NCBI GenBank assembly: GCA_017553325.1
Contig: JAFZMH010000009.1
Coordinates: forward strand, 124,001 to 188,000
Length of the DNA: 64,000 nucleotides
Direction of reading: 5' to 3'
Source: Clostridia bacterium
Lineage (GTDB): Bacteria > Bacillota > Clostridia > Christensenellales > CAG-917
In this document: one piece after another, positions 29,283-38,870 of the stretch
Layout of the letters: each line of letters starts with the position of its first letter
Position numbering within the stretch: position 1 is the first letter of the stretch
Notes under the pieces: generated by a model
The model's database searches: none
The model's input: only the letters and a program-made list of their open reading frames with translations
Told to the model about the DNA's origin: nothing
Translations under genes and position numbers: made by a program

Positions 29283-30296
29283 ATGGAAAAAATCAAGATA
29301 TATTTTGTTCCTTCTTCGTGGCAGGAGGAGGAATTGTTGGGAAGAAAGATAGGGGAGTTTCAGGTGAGAGAACTCTCCGAGTTTGAGTGCAAGCAGGTTT
29401 TATCCTCCGGCGATATTGATTTTGAGGATGGAGTGTACGGGGTGGTGCTCCCTCTCGCTTGCCCGCTTGTGAGCGGAGAAAGCGTGTTGAAAATCATCAA
29501 ATCTATGCGGCTCAAGGGCTTGAAAGAGGCGCGGTTTGTAGATTCCACGGCATATATTCGGCTCGGCAATTCGAAAAACGATGCTATTTTTGTCAACAAT
29601 TCCGCTTTTTTTGAGATAAGTGATGCAAAATCTTTTTGTTTGGTATATAATATTCTCAAAGACAGAATTGTCTCTCGCCATCTGGCTCGCGGAGTGAAAA
29701 TCGTCGATAGGGCTTCAACCTTTTTAGACGACACCGTCGATATAGAGGGGGACGCCAAAATTCTGCCGTTTTGCCGTATACAAGGCCGTTCGGTCATCGA
29801 GCACGGCGCGACAGTTTCCGCTTCTTTTTTGCAGGACAGTATTGTACGCGCGGGCGCGGGCGTCGAGTATTCGCACGTCGTTGGTTCAACCGTAGGCGAG
29901 GAGGCAACCGTCGGTCCGTTTGCAAGACTGAGGGGCGCGACGATAGGCAAGGGTTGTCGCATCGGCGACTTTGTCGAGGTCAAGTCGTCTGCCATAGGCG
30001 ACGGAGCAAAGTCCGCGCACCTGACATACATAGGCGACGCCGCCGTTGGGGAGCGCACGAACGTAGGTTGCGGGACGGTGTTTTGCAACTACGACGGAAA
30101 GTCCAAACATAAGACGCATATCGGCGCGGACTGTTTTATCGGTGCAAACGTCAACCTCGTAGCCCCTTTGCAAATCGGCGACGATTGCTTTGTAGCGGCA
30201 GGCACAACCGTCACTCAAGACCTTGCGGACGATACGTTTGCAATCGGGCGAATAGTCGCAAAAACGGCGCTTAACAAGCACAAAAACGATATTTAA
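29283..30296 (+). CDS. GlmU-like acetyltransferase without a uridylyltransferase domain
   Basis: 337 aa. The C-terminal ~200 residues are the left-handed beta-helix of GlmU: 'EEATVGPFARLRGAT', 'GDFVEVKSSAIGDG', 'SAHLTYIGDAAVGE' with the catalytic His, 'GCGTVFCNYDGKSKHKTHIG' and 'AAGTTVTQDLADD'. This domain acetylates glucosamine-1-phosphate. The N-terminal ~130 residues lack the pyrophosphorylase signature (LAAGxGTRM) and are far shorter than the usual ~230-residue domain. The gene sits just before pth and mfd, where glmU normally lies. The UDP-forming step must therefore be elsewhere, or this protein has another substrate. No Shine-Dalgarno; TATTAT ends 7 nt before the ATG. Confidence 0.85.
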   Translation: MEKIKIYFVPSSWQEEELLGRKIGEFQVRELSEFECKQVLSSGDIDFEDGVYGVVLPLACPLVSGESVLKIIKSMRLKGLKEARFVDSTAYIRLGNSKNDAIFVNNSAFFEISDAKSFCLVYNILKDRIVSRHLARGVKIVDRASTFLDDTVDIEGDAKILPFCRIQGRSVIEHGATVSASFLQDSIVRAGAGVEYSHVVGSTVGEEATVGPFARLRGATIGKGCRIGDFVEVKSSAIGDGAKSAHLTYIGDAAVGERTNVGCGTVFCNYDGKSKHKTHIGADCFIGANVNLVAPLQIGDDCFVAAGTTVTQDLADDTFAIGRIVAKTALNKHKNDI

Positions 30297-30361
30297 ACAT
30301 CGGTTTTTGCCAATATAATCAATTCAAAAGAAAACCTGCAACAGCAGAAAAGGACGATATT

Positions 30362-30946
30362 ATGTTGCTCATCGTTGGACTGGGAAACCCCGGCATGAAG
30401 TACAAAAACACCTATCACAACGTTGGTTTCGACCTCGTGGACGCGCTCGCAAAATCTCTCAAAATCAAGTTTGACGAGGCGGAGTGCGAGGCAAAGACCG
30501 CACGCGCCATCGTGGGCGGAGAGGACGTCGTTCTCGCAAAACCGCAGACCTATATGAACCTCTCGGGCGTTGCCGTGAAGAAGCTCGTCAAGCACTACGG
30601 CGTCGATGCGACAACCGAACTCATAGTTTGCTACGACGACGTTGACTTGCCGCTCGGCTCTATGCGCATGAGGGAGTCGGGAAGCGCGGGCACTCACAAC
30701 GGAATGCGCTCTATCGTTTCGGAACTTGGTACGCAGGACTTTAAGCGACTCAGAATAGGCACGCGTACTGACGAACTCAAAAACAAAGAGGTCGAGCTCA
30801 TCGATTTCGTTCTTTCCAAAGTCGACTACGATTCCAAGCAAATTCTTGACAAGACGGTGAAATCGGCGGCAGATTTGCTCTTCGGACTCGTAAAGGGCGA
30901 GGACTTTGCCCGCGTTGAAGAAAAGATAAACAAATATCACGACTGA
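30362..30946 (+). CDS. pth: Peptidyl-tRNA hydrolase
   Basis: Releases peptides from peptidyl-tRNA that has dropped off the ribosome, 194 aa. 'IVGLGNPGMKYKNTYHNVGF' contains the catalytic His (residue 20 region), 'AKPQTYMNLSG' the substrate-binding Asn, and 'CYDDVDLPLGSMRMRESGSA' the catalytic Asp with 'GTHNGMRSI'. Shine-Dalgarno AAAAGGA. mfd begins 6 bp after the stop. Confidence 0.97.
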   Translation: MLLIVGLGNPGMKYKNTYHNVGFDLVDALAKSLKIKFDEAECEAKTARAIVGGEDVVLAKPQTYMNLSGVAVKKLVKHYGVDATTELIVCYDDVDLPLGSMRMRESGSAGTHNGMRSIVSELGTQDFKRLRIGTRTDELKNKEVELIDFVLSKVDYDSKQILDKTVKSAADLLFGLVKGEDFARVEEKINKYHD

Positions 30947-30952
30947 TTTAAA

Positions 30953-33900
30953 TTGAATACGCCTTCCTATCTCAAACTTTCAAATCTCGGCGAAAAGCTT
31001 GCGCTTCTTGACGGGCTCAAGAAAAAACGCTTGACGGACGACAGACTTTCTGCCGTCTCTGTTTTGCGCGTCACGGACGGAGCGAAGTATCACATCGTTT
31101 CGCAGATTGACTGTTTGAGGTTATTCGTAGTTGCGGACAATCTCGCGGCAAAGAGCGCGACGCGTCAACTTGCGTCTTGGGGGCTCAAAGTCAAATTTTT
31201 ACCCCCGCGCGACGACGCGCTCCTGCCGAGGAAGGGTTTTTCGTCTCAAAACGTGCGCCAAAGGGTTGAAGCATTGACGAGTATCGTGTCGGGCGACGTC
31301 GATATAGTCGTCACGAGTGCGGAAGCGCTCCTTCAAAAGTTTCCCGCGCGTCGCCTTATAGAGCGGTTTTCGCTCAAAGTCAAAAAAGAGGACGTTATTT
31401 CGCCGCAAGATATGGCGGACAAACTTGCCGATATGGGCTATTCTCGCCAAAGTATGATCGCCGACGTCGGCGATTTTGCCGTGCGCGGCGATATTCTCGA
31501 CGTCTACGATATGAGCGGAAACGCCTATCGCATAAACTTCTTTGACGAACTCGTCGAAAACATAAAACTCTTGGACGTGGACGCAATGCTCTCCGTAAGC
31601 GAGGTCGAAAGCGTCGTGCTCTCGCCGACCAGCGACATCCTCGTTGACGAAAAGGGCTATGACTCTGCGCGCGAAGGGATGAAGAAACATCTCGGCAACA
31701 AGAACGCGCAGGATATTTTCGACAAACTTTCCGTGGGCGCAAACGACGCGTCCTTCGTGTGGGCGCTCCCGTTTTTGAAGAATTGCGACGAACCGATCCT
31801 CGAATTTTTGAAGGGGAGCGAGCCGACCGTCTTCATATTCGACGAGCCGAAAGTCGTTTTTGACAAATTGACGATTTTGAAGAAGGAATTTGACGGGCGA
31901 ATTCAAACTCTCATCAAGGGCGGAGAAATCGTGGACGAGCACAAGGCGGAATGTCTTGACGTGTTTGAGCTTAAACGCGAACTTTCAATCGTCCGCAAGA
32001 TGAGTTTTTCCTCTCTGTCGCTCACCAACAATCTGTTTGAACCCAAACTCGTCATAGAACCGAAAACCCGCGCGGTCACAAAGTACTATCTCGATTTTGC
32101 AAGTCTCACGCAGGACCTAAAAACCTTTTCCATAAACGGCACGAAAGTCGTGTTTGCAACCGGCGGTTTGGAAAAGGCGCGCACGGTTGTCGAGAGCCTT
32201 AGAGAACAGGACATATTTGCCGAGATCTCCCTTGACGGAGAGGGGGACGGCGGAGTGCTCGTCACCCCGTTTGCGGTGGAAACCGGCGTCATTTATCCCG
32301 CGTCGAAGGTGTGTCTTATCGGCACGGCGGAGTGCGTAGGAAAGCGAAGGGCGGAAGAGGTCAAATCGCACAAACAGCAGTTTATCGCACCGAAAGCGGG
32401 CGATTATGTTGTGCATCGCGTGCACGGCATAGGTCTTTGCGAAGGCACGACGATAATGAAAGTCGGCGAATTTGAAAAGGAATATATCGTCCTCAAATAT
32501 CGCGACGGAGACGTGCTTTACGTCGCCACCGACCAGATGAACAACCTGCAAAAATTCGTCGGTGAAGACCATCCGTCCCTCAGCAAAATGGGTGGGAAAG
32601 AGTTTGCGAGAGAGAGGGAAAAGGTCAAAAAGTCCGTGCGCAAACTCGCCGTCAATCTCGTCGAACTCTACGCAAAACGCGAGAAGCAACGCGGCTATCA
32701 ATACAGTGCGGATACGATTTGGCAAAAGGAGTTCGAGGACAATTTCGAATACGAGGAAACCGCCGACCAACTCAAAGCGATTGCAGAAATCAAGCAGGAT
32801 ATGGAGCAGGGCAGAATTATGGACAGGCTGCTCGTCGGCGACGTCGGTTTCGGCAAGACGGAAGTGGCGTTTAGGGCGATGTTCAAGACCGCGCTCGACG
32901 GCAAACAGGCGGTGCTTCTCGCTCCAACGACCATTCTTGCGAGACAGCACTATGAAAACCTCGCCCCGAGGCTCGAACCTTTCGGCATAAAGTGCGGACT
33001 TCTCACAAGATTGCAATCAAGCGCGGACAACGCAAAACTCATAGAGGAATTGAAAGAGGGCACGACCTATCTTGCGGTTGCCACTCACAAAGTCTTGTCG
33101 AAGAGCGTGGAGTTTAAGGACTTGGGACTTCTCGTCCTCGACGAGGAACAGCGTTTCGGCGTGGAGCACAAGGAGAAACTCAAAGAAAAATATCCTCTCG
33201 TCAACGTATTGACGCTCTCCGCAACGCCGATACCGCGCACACTAAATATGTCCTTGACGGGGGTGAGAGATATTTCAATGCTGGAAACCGCCCCGCAAGG
33301 CAGGCTCCCCGTGCAGACCTACGTCGTCGAATACAGCGACGCGATGTGCGTGGACGCCGTCAACCGCGAGACGATAAGGGGAGGACAGACGCTCATATTG
33401 CTCAACGATATAGAGGCGCTTGAACCTTTTGCGGAAAAACTCAGGGAACTCACCGACAACAAGGTGAGAATCGTCACCGCTCACGGACAGATGCTCCCTC
33501 ACGAACTCGAAAAACGCATGAGCGCATTCTACGACAAGCAGTACGACGTGCTCGTCGCGACGACTATAATCGAAAACGGCATAGACCTGCCCGACGCAAA
33601 CACTTTGATCGTCATAAACAGCGGACGTTTCGGACTTGCTCAACTATATCAGTTGAGAGGTCGAGTCGGCAGACGAGGCGTGCTTGCCCACGCCTATTTC
33701 ACCGTCCCCGCAAACGACAGTATGACCGTCAACGCGGAAAAGCGGTTGAATACTCTGCTCGACAACACGGAAATCGGCAGCGGTTTCAAGGTTGCGTTGG
33801 CGGATTTGTCCATAAGGGGCGCGGGCAATTTGCTCGGCGCGGAGCAGTCCGGTCATATCGAACGCGTCGGCTACGAGATGTATCTCGAAATCTTGGACGA

Positions 33901-34381
33901 GACCATTCAGGAAATCAAGACGGGCGTCGTTGCGCGTCCCGAGAGAGAGTGCGAGATGAAAGTCGACGTCGCGGCGTTTATTTCGGACAGTTATATCAGC
34001 GGAAGGGACAAACTCAAAGTCTACAAGCAAATTGCGGCGGTGGACTCTTTTGCGGCGCGCGACCAACTCTTTGCCGACCTCGAACAAGTGTACGGCAAGG
34101 TGGACCTGCCGCTTGAGAACCTAATAAATGTCGCCCTTCTCAAGAACCTTGCTTCAAGGCAGGACGTTTCGAGGATTATCATCAACAAGAACGGCGCGGG
34201 AGCGAATTTTTACGACGCGGAAGTGTTTAAAAACGAGGCGCTTATGAAGGCCGTCGCGGACAATTCGGGAAGCGTTGTGCTTACAAGCACAATCCCGCCA
34301 ACGCTCATCTTTGAGGTCAATCATACTACCGCCGAACAAAAATTGCGCCGTCTCATAGAGTTTTTTGCGAGCGTAAACTGA
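30953..34381 (+). CDS. mfd: Transcription-repair coupling factor
   Basis: DNA translocase that removes stalled RNA polymerase and recruits UvrA, 1142 aa, normal length. N-terminal UvrB-like region, RNA polymerase interaction domain around ~470-550 ('DYVVHRVHGIGLCEGTTIM', 'YIVLKYRDGDVLYV'), then the RecG-like helicase motor: Walker A 'GDVGFGKTEVAF' (~625), 'LDEEQRFGVEHKE' (Walker B DEEQ) and 'LSATPIPRTLNMSL', and the C-terminal TRCF domain. The only plausible start is a TTG at 30953, without a clear Shine-Dalgarno, so coupling to pth is likely. Confidence 0.96.
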   Translation: MNTPSYLKLSNLGEKLALLDGLKKKRLTDDRLSAVSVLRVTDGAKYHIVSQIDCLRLFVVADNLAAKSATRQLASWGLKVKFLPPRDDALLPRKGFSSQNVRQRVEALTSIVSGDVDIVVTSAEALLQKFPARRLIERFSLKVKKEDVISPQDMADKLADMGYSRQSMIADVGDFAVRGDILDVYDMSGNAYRINFFDELVENIKLLDVDAMLSVSEVESVVLSPTSDILVDEKGYDSAREGMKKHLGNKNAQDIFDKLSVGANDASFVWALPFLKNCDEPILEFLKGSEPTVFIFDEPKVVFDKLTILKKEFDGRIQTLIKGGEIVDEHKAECLDVFELKRELSIVRKMSFSSLSLTNNLFEPKLVIEPKTRAVTKYYLDFASLTQDLKTFSINGTKVVFATGGLEKARTVVESLREQDIFAEISLDGEGDGGVLVTPFAVETGVIYPASKVCLIGTAECVGKRRAEEVKSHKQQFIAPKAGDYVVHRVHGIGLCEGTTIMKVGEFEKEYIVLKYRDGDVLYVATDQMNNLQKFVGEDHPSLSKMGGKEFAREREKVKKSVRKLAVNLVELYAKREKQRGYQYSADTIWQKEFEDNFEYEETADQLKAIAEIKQDMEQGRIMDRLLVGDVGFGKTEVAFRAMFKTALDGKQAVLLAPTTILARQHYENLAPRLEPFGIKCGLLTRLQSSADNAKLIEELKEGTTYLAVATHKVLSKSVEFKDLGLLVLDEEQRFGVEHKEKLKEKYPLVNVLTLSATPIPRTLNMSLTGVRDISMLETAPQGRLPVQTYVVEYSDAMCVDAVNRETIRGGQTLILLNDIEALEPFAEKLRELTDNKVRIVTAHGQMLPHELEKRMSAFYDKQYDVLVATTIIENGIDLPDANTLIVINSGRFGLAQLYQLRGRVGRRGVLAHAYFTVPANDSMTVNAEKRLNTLLDNTEIGSGFKVALADLSIRGAGNLLGAEQSGHIERVGYEMYLEILDETIQEIKTGVVARPERECEMKVDVAAFISDSYISGRDKLKVYKQIAAVDSFAARDQLFADLEQVYGKVDLPLENLINVALLKNLASRQDVSRIIINKNGAGANFYDAEVFKNEALMKAVADNSGSVVLTSTIPPTLIFEVNHTTAEQKLRRLIEFFASVN

Positions 34382-34460
34382 TTTTCGCACGGTTTTTTGA
34401 AAATCGTTGTTTTTTGTTCTTATAATTCACTAAACTTTTTTATTATATTATAAAATTCGC

Positions 34461-34489
34461 TTGCGCGGTTGCCGACAAGTGTGTATAAT
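34461..34489 (+). promoter_or_regulatory. Promoter of the foldase-like lipoprotein gene
   Basis: TTGCGC (34461-34466), a 17-bp spacer and perfect TATAAT (34484-34489), giving a leader of about 34 nt. Confidence 0.68.
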
Positions 34490-34529
34490 GTTTGTACTAT
34501 TGATTTTTTCTCTATATAGGAGTAAGTAT

Positions 34530-36881
34530 ATGAAGAAAAGAATTATTGTCTCAATCGCACTTATATTGGTGATAGCGCTTTTGGCCACCGTATTCGTCGG
34601 TTGTGACGAAATTTTCAAGAAGAACGAAACCAGAGACGCAAACCAAGTCGTGGCGACAGTCAGCTACAACGGCGTCTCGGCAGACGTCTACAAGTTTGAA
34701 CTCGAATCAAGTTTCAACAATTACGCCTACATCTACGTCAATTATTACGGACTCAGCTATCAAGAGACGGCGGAATACCTTTTGAAACTTCTTGCGCAAC
34801 AAAAGTTGCTCACGCTTTATGCAAAGAGTTACGTCCTCTCTTATATGCAGGAAAACGCTCCGGAAAGATTGCCGGCAGGCGTTTCCTACGAGACGGTCAA
34901 GGCACAAGACTTGCTTTCCACTGCGGAAATCGACCACGCAATCGAGCACACCAACGAGAGTATGCTTTCTTCTCTCAAAACCATCGTGAAGTCCGCTATC
35001 AGCGAAGACAATTACAATACGAGCGAGACGACGACTTCCAAAACGGAAGAACCGACGGATCCCGTAAAAGTTAAGTTTGAATCCAACGAAGGCAGCGCTG
35101 TCTCCGAACAAGAGATTCAAAGAGGAAGCAAGGCAGAAGAGCCGACAGATCCGACAAGATCCGGCTATACCTTCTACGGTTGGTATCAAAACGAAGACCT
35201 CTCCGGCGAGGAATTTGATTTCGACACCGCTATCAACCAGGACACCACGACGCTCTATGCGAAGTGGGTTGAATATCTTGCTCCGCGCACGGTGAAACCG
35301 ACGGAGAAAGAGGACGACGAAGATTTTGACCACGACGCATATTACGACGCGCTCAAAAACAAGAAATTCTTTACGACGGAATATCAAGCGGGGCTCTTCG
35401 ATTTGCTCAAAGACGACGAGTCTGTCGAGAATATGCAGGTCCCCGAAACGAGCACGTTTGACGAAACGCTCAGAACCTATATAAACGAAGGACTCGCAAC
35501 TCTCAAGAAAAATCTTGTGAACAATGTTCACAAAGAAGATTTCAACGAGTGCTACGAGTATTATCTCAACAGCCAAATGGAGAGCTTGCTCGTCGAAAAA
35601 CTCGAGCGCGTCATCGGCAGTGAAGTCACGGTGTCCGCAGAGGAAGTTCAACGCGAATTCAATCTTCAAGTAGAACAAAACAAGGATACTTTCAATGCGT
35701 CTTCATCCGCTTATTCTTCCGCGCTTACGAGTTCTCTTGGCTCAACCTATTATCATACGTCGACTGACGACAGTTACGGCTTCGTCATCAACATTCTTTT
35801 GAAACTCGACGAAGACGAGGTTGCAAAGCTCAACAAGAGATACACCAATCAACAAAGCAAGGAAATGGTGCGTATCGAGCGCAATAATATGGTGAGCGAG
35901 ATGCAAATCAACGTCTCCAACCCCGATTACGACCCCGAAGCGCAGGTTTTGGACGCGGAAGGCAACGAGATCAAACTTCGCGATCCCATGACGGACCCGA
36001 ACAACCCGTATCTTGCAACCGACCACACCTACAACGCGGACAACAATTACAACCAAATCATCTCCTTCGAAAAGGATGACGAGGGCAATTTCCAAATCGT
36101 TTACAACGCCAAAGAGCATCCGGCTATGGCGTATCTAACTCAAAAGGTCTACGCATTCGACCACGCCGAACAAGTCGGTATCATCCATCAAATCAACAAC
36201 AGCTTGAAGATGGTCAAGGACTTCGTCGCAAGCGGAGAACTCACTCACGTTGAGGGTGTTTACTGGCTCCGTGAAGTCGCAACCGCATGGCTCTATCTTG
36301 TCGGCGACGACAGCGGAGCGGTTTCCAGCGACTCCAACAACGGCGGACTCGGCTATCTCGTCACTCCGGCGGGACAATCTTCAAGTTATCTTGAAGACTT
36401 CACGACCTATGCGAGAAACCTTATAGCAGCGGGTACCGGTTCGTATCAAGTCGGCGCGGTTGCAAACGCAGATTTTGCCGTGGCGGACGCATACGGCAAT
36501 CTCGCAGGCGACGGTAAAGCGTTCGTGGTGGCGGACAACGTCGGTTCTTCCAGCGCCTACGCAGGCGTGTTCGTGCTCCTTGCAAGCGACAAGGTTTGGG
36601 ACGATACGGCATATACTACCGAGAATGTAAGCGGCGCGAAATTGAATGCGGAACAAGCGGTAGTGCTCGGCGACGACGGCGTGCTTCCGCTCAACTACGT
36701 GCTCACCTACGCCAAAAACGTCGAGGATGTCAAGACGGTGTACGACAACATCTACGACACGCTCCTTGCAGGCAAGAAGGCAAGCGCCTACAAGTCGAAA
36801 GCACAAGAGGTCGTCGACAACAACGAAATTCAGTATTTCGAAAAGGTCTACAAACAACTTTACGAAAAACTTGATGACTGA
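34530..36881 (+). CDS. PrsA/SurA-like lipoprotein with an InlB-type repeat insert
   Basis: 783-aa predicted lipoprotein (lipobox-like 'TVFVGC'). The N-terminus after the anchor is SurA/PrsA-like ('VVATVSYNGVSADVYKFE', then a helical 'TAEYLLKLLAQQKLLTLYA'). A Listeria-Bacteroides repeat lies at ~200-250 ('VKFESNEGSAVSEQEI', 'GYTFYGWYQNEDLSGEEFDF', 'TTLYAKW'). A helical region and a weak parvulin-like segment ('NGGLGYLVTPAG', ~610) follow. Foldase genes often follow mfd in Clostridia, supporting an extracytoplasmic folding role, though PPIase activity is uncertain. The ATG at 34530 follows AGGAG; the longer frame would start inside the leader. Confidence 0.78.
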   Translation: MKKRIIVSIALILVIALLATVFVGCDEIFKKNETRDANQVVATVSYNGVSADVYKFELESSFNNYAYIYVNYYGLSYQETAEYLLKLLAQQKLLTLYAKSYVLSYMQENAPERLPAGVSYETVKAQDLLSTAEIDHAIEHTNESMLSSLKTIVKSAISEDNYNTSETTTSKTEEPTDPVKVKFESNEGSAVSEQEIQRGSKAEEPTDPTRSGYTFYGWYQNEDLSGEEFDFDTAINQDTTTLYAKWVEYLAPRTVKPTEKEDDEDFDHDAYYDALKNKKFFTTEYQAGLFDLLKDDESVENMQVPETSTFDETLRTYINEGLATLKKNLVNNVHKEDFNECYEYYLNSQMESLLVEKLERVIGSEVTVSAEEVQREFNLQVEQNKDTFNASSSAYSSALTSSLGSTYYHTSTDDSYGFVINILLKLDEDEVAKLNKRYTNQQSKEMVRIERNNMVSEMQINVSNPDYDPEAQVLDAEGNEIKLRDPMTDPNNPYLATDHTYNADNNYNQIISFEKDDEGNFQIVYNAKEHPAMAYLTQKVYAFDHAEQVGIIHQINNSLKMVKDFVASGELTHVEGVYWLREVATAWLYLVGDDSGAVSSDSNNGGLGYLVTPAGQSSSYLEDFTTYARNLIAAGTGSYQVGAVANADFAVADAYGNLAGDGKAFVVADNVGSSSAYAGVFVLLASDKVWDDTAYTTENVSGAKLNAEQAVVLGDDGVLPLNYVLTYAKNVEDVKTVYDNIYDTLLAGKKASAYKSKAQEVVDNNEIQYFEKVYKQLYEKLDD

Positions 36882-36902
36882 TTATAAGTTTTGAAGCAAA
36901 TA

Positions 36903-36939
36903 AAATATGCGAGAAATCAATTCTCGCATATTTTTTATT
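36903..36939. terminator. Bidirectional terminator between foldase and degV genes
   Basis: 13-bp stem (AAATATGCGAGAA paired with TTCTCGCATATTT) with a 5-nt loop and T tracts on both strands. Confidence 0.9.
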
Positions 36940-36953
36940 TTCAGTAAAAAATT

Positions 36954-37790
36954 TTATTTTCTGTCCTCGCCGAAGAAGCACACGCTCACGGAACTTTCGC
37001 CGAGGTAGGTGGCTACGAATAGGTTTTCTTTGACCATAACGACGTTTGCGCCTTCAAGTTTGCCTTTCAGGTTGTCGCAGATGACTTTTGCTTCTTCCTC
37101 GTTGCCGTAGGTTATGACGACGTCCTTGCAGAAATCCTTGTCAAGAGTGTTCGCGACGTATTTCACGATGCCCGTCAGCGCCTTCTTCTTGCCCATCGTC
37201 TTTTGGAGCACGGAGACCCGTCCGCCCGACGAGATGTCGAAAATTGGTTTGACGTTTACGACTTCGTTTTTGGGGATTATGCCGCTGCTTGAAAGGAGAT
37301 TGGAGTCGTCGGTGACGAATACGTGGTGGAGTTTGAGTTTTGCTTCGTGCAATCTCGCTTCGACCTCCGCCATATTCAGCCCGTTCTCGCGCCATTTCGT
37401 TGCAAGCGCGAACAATAACCCTTCGCCTGCTCCGCAGGAGAGGGTGTCGACTACTGTTATTTTGCGGTCGGGATATTTGATGCTCAAACCGTGGGCGATA
37501 TAACTTGCCGTGGCAAAACTCTCGCTGATGCCGGAGGATACGCTCATAAGCAAGACGTCTTTGCCCGATTCGAGCAGTTTTTCGAGCGCGAGAGTGGAGT
37601 CTTTCGGCGTAATTTGCGTGCGTACGGAACGTCCGTTTTGGTGAGCGGAGCGAAGTGCGTCTTCGTCAACGGTCTTGAGCGTTTTGCCGTCTATCGTGAA
37701 GGAAATCGGCAATACGACCTCGGGACGGACGTCTGCGCGTTCGCCTGAAAAGACCGCTACGTTGTCTATGACAATTTCAAAATTCGCCAT
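36954..37790 (-). CDS. DegV family fatty-acid-binding protein
   Basis: 278 aa, EDD-fold protein that presents bound fatty acid to the fatty acid kinase FakA in related systems. DegV features: 'LLMSVSSGISESFATASYIA' and 'VVDTLSCGAGEGLLFALAT', and the C-terminal 'VVITYGNEEEAKVICD'. It is divergent: the usual N-terminal T/D-S-x-x-D motif is 'VIDNVAVFSGERAD' and the TSQPS loop reads 'RTQITPKD'. Shine-Dalgarno GAGGTGA. It has its own promoter and shares a terminator with the foldase gene. Confidence 0.85.
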   Translation of the reverse strand: MANFEIVIDNVAVFSGERADVRPEVVLPISFTIDGKTLKTVDEDALRSAHQNGRSVRTQITPKDSTLALEKLLESGKDVLLMSVSSGISESFATASYIAHGLSIKYPDRKITVVDTLSCGAGEGLLFALATKWRENGLNMAEVEARLHEAKLKLHHVFVTDDSNLLSSSGIIPKNEVVNVKPIFDISSGGRVSVLQKTMGKKKALTGIVKYVANTLDKDFCKDVVITYGNEEEAKVICDNLKGKLEGANVVMVKENLFVATYLGESSVSVCFFGEDRK

Positions 37791-37808
37791 ATTCTCACCT
37801 CAAATTTT

Positions 37809-37837
37809 ATGATAACACAACCCGCTTCGTTTGTCTA
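37809..37837 (-). promoter_or_regulatory. degV promoter, extended -10
   Basis: Minus strand: TAGACA (37832-37837), a 17-bp spacer ending in TGTGT, TATCAT (37809-37814). The 14-mer GCGGGTTGTGTTAT is also present in the ecfA1 promoter. Confidence 0.68.
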
Positions 37838-37932
37838 TACGCAAACAGGCCGAATTTGCTCGTTCGGGAAAGAATTTTAAATTTAAAAAACAATTGTTCA
37901 ACAACTGAGACTTGCGCTTGTGTCGTGCTGCT

Positions 37933-38853
37933 TTAAATCGTGATTTTCATCACGATGGGGAAGTGGTCGCTCGGATATACGCCGTCGTAGGTCTTGTCAA
38001 AGACCTTGTATTCCGAGACGTTTACGTCGTGAGTGACGAAGAAAAAGTCTATGGGCACTCCGTCCAACCATTCGCCCCAACTGTGATAAGTCGAACCTCT
38101 GCCGAAATACGTGTTTTCGGCGACGTCGCTCGCATCGAATAGACCGCCGCTCGTCGCTTTATTGTGAGCCGCGCTCCACGAGGGGGAGTTCATGTCGCCC
38201 ATGAGTATAAAAGTGTCAAAACCGAGAGTTTGCTTCTTGTCGAGGATGACTTGCATCCCGTTTACGCGCGCCGCTTCGCTTACGTGGTCGAGGTGAGTGT
38301 CCAAGACGGTAAAAACCTTGCCCGTTTGCTTGTCCTTGAGAGTGACGTAGGCGGCGGAACGAACGCAGGCGGCGTCCCAACTCTTACTGGGAACGTCGGG
38401 GGTTTCGGACAGCCAAAAATATCCTTCTTCTTTAAGTTCAAACCTGTCCGCGCGATAGGCGATATACAGGTTTTTCTCTTTGTTTTCAAAATCCGTCTGC
38501 GCTATCAAAAACGAATAGCCGACCAAACGGTGAGTGAAATACCATATTGAATTATCAGTCGCTTCTTGAAAGCCGATTATGTCGGGGGCGTTTTCGGTTA
38601 TCACGTAGCGTTGCAATTTGGCGCGATAGAACCAACTTTTTTTGAATTTGTCCTCAGACGTATAGCCGCGCACGTTGAAACTCATAACGGTGATTTCGTC
38701 TTCTATCGGTTTTTCTGATATGTCAAATTTTTCAAAGTCAAGCACGTAGCGCGGAATATAAAAGAAAAACACGGCGAGAGTGACGTATCCCGCCAGTAGT
38801 GCCGCCATAATGACAGCCACAACGACAATTATCCACGCCTTTTTTGCTTCCAT
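37933..38853 (-). CDS. Membrane-anchored endonuclease/exonuclease/phosphatase-fold protein
   Basis: 306 aa. One N-terminal TM helix (~6-33), then a DNase I-like EEP domain: 'ITVMSFNVRGYT', 'IIGFQEATDN' (metal Glu), 'TVLDTHLDHVSEAARVNG' (catalytic His), 'LMGDMNSPSWS' (Asp-x-Asn) and the end 'YPSDHFPIVMKI' (SDH). Such outer-face enzymes act on phosphate esters (phospholipids, inositol phosphates or nucleic acid); the substrate is unknown. No Shine-Dalgarno: an extended -10 box (TGTGATAAAAT, 38860-38870) ends 6 nt before the ATG. Confidence 0.88.
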   Translation of the reverse strand: MEAKKAWIIVVVAVIMAALLAGYVTLAVFFFYIPRYVLDFEKFDISEKPIEDEITVMSFNVRGYTSEDKFKKSWFYRAKLQRYVITENAPDIIGFQEATDNSIWYFTHRLVGYSFLIAQTDFENKEKNLYIAYRADRFELKEEGYFWLSETPDVPSKSWDAACVRSAAYVTLKDKQTGKVFTVLDTHLDHVSEAARVNGMQVILDKKQTLGFDTFILMGDMNSPSWSAAHNKATSGGLFDASDVAENTYFGRGSTYHSWGEWLDGVPIDFFFVTHDVNVSEYKVFDKTYDGVYPSDHFPIVMKITI

Positions 38854-38859
38854 GCCAAC

Positions 38860-38870
38860 ATTTTATCACA
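38860..38870 (-). promoter_or_regulatory. Extended -10 box of the EEP gene
   Basis: TGTGATAAAAT on the minus strand, 6 nt before the ATG. The -35 region (TTCCCC) is poor, so the TRTGn element probably compensates. Confidence 0.55.
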
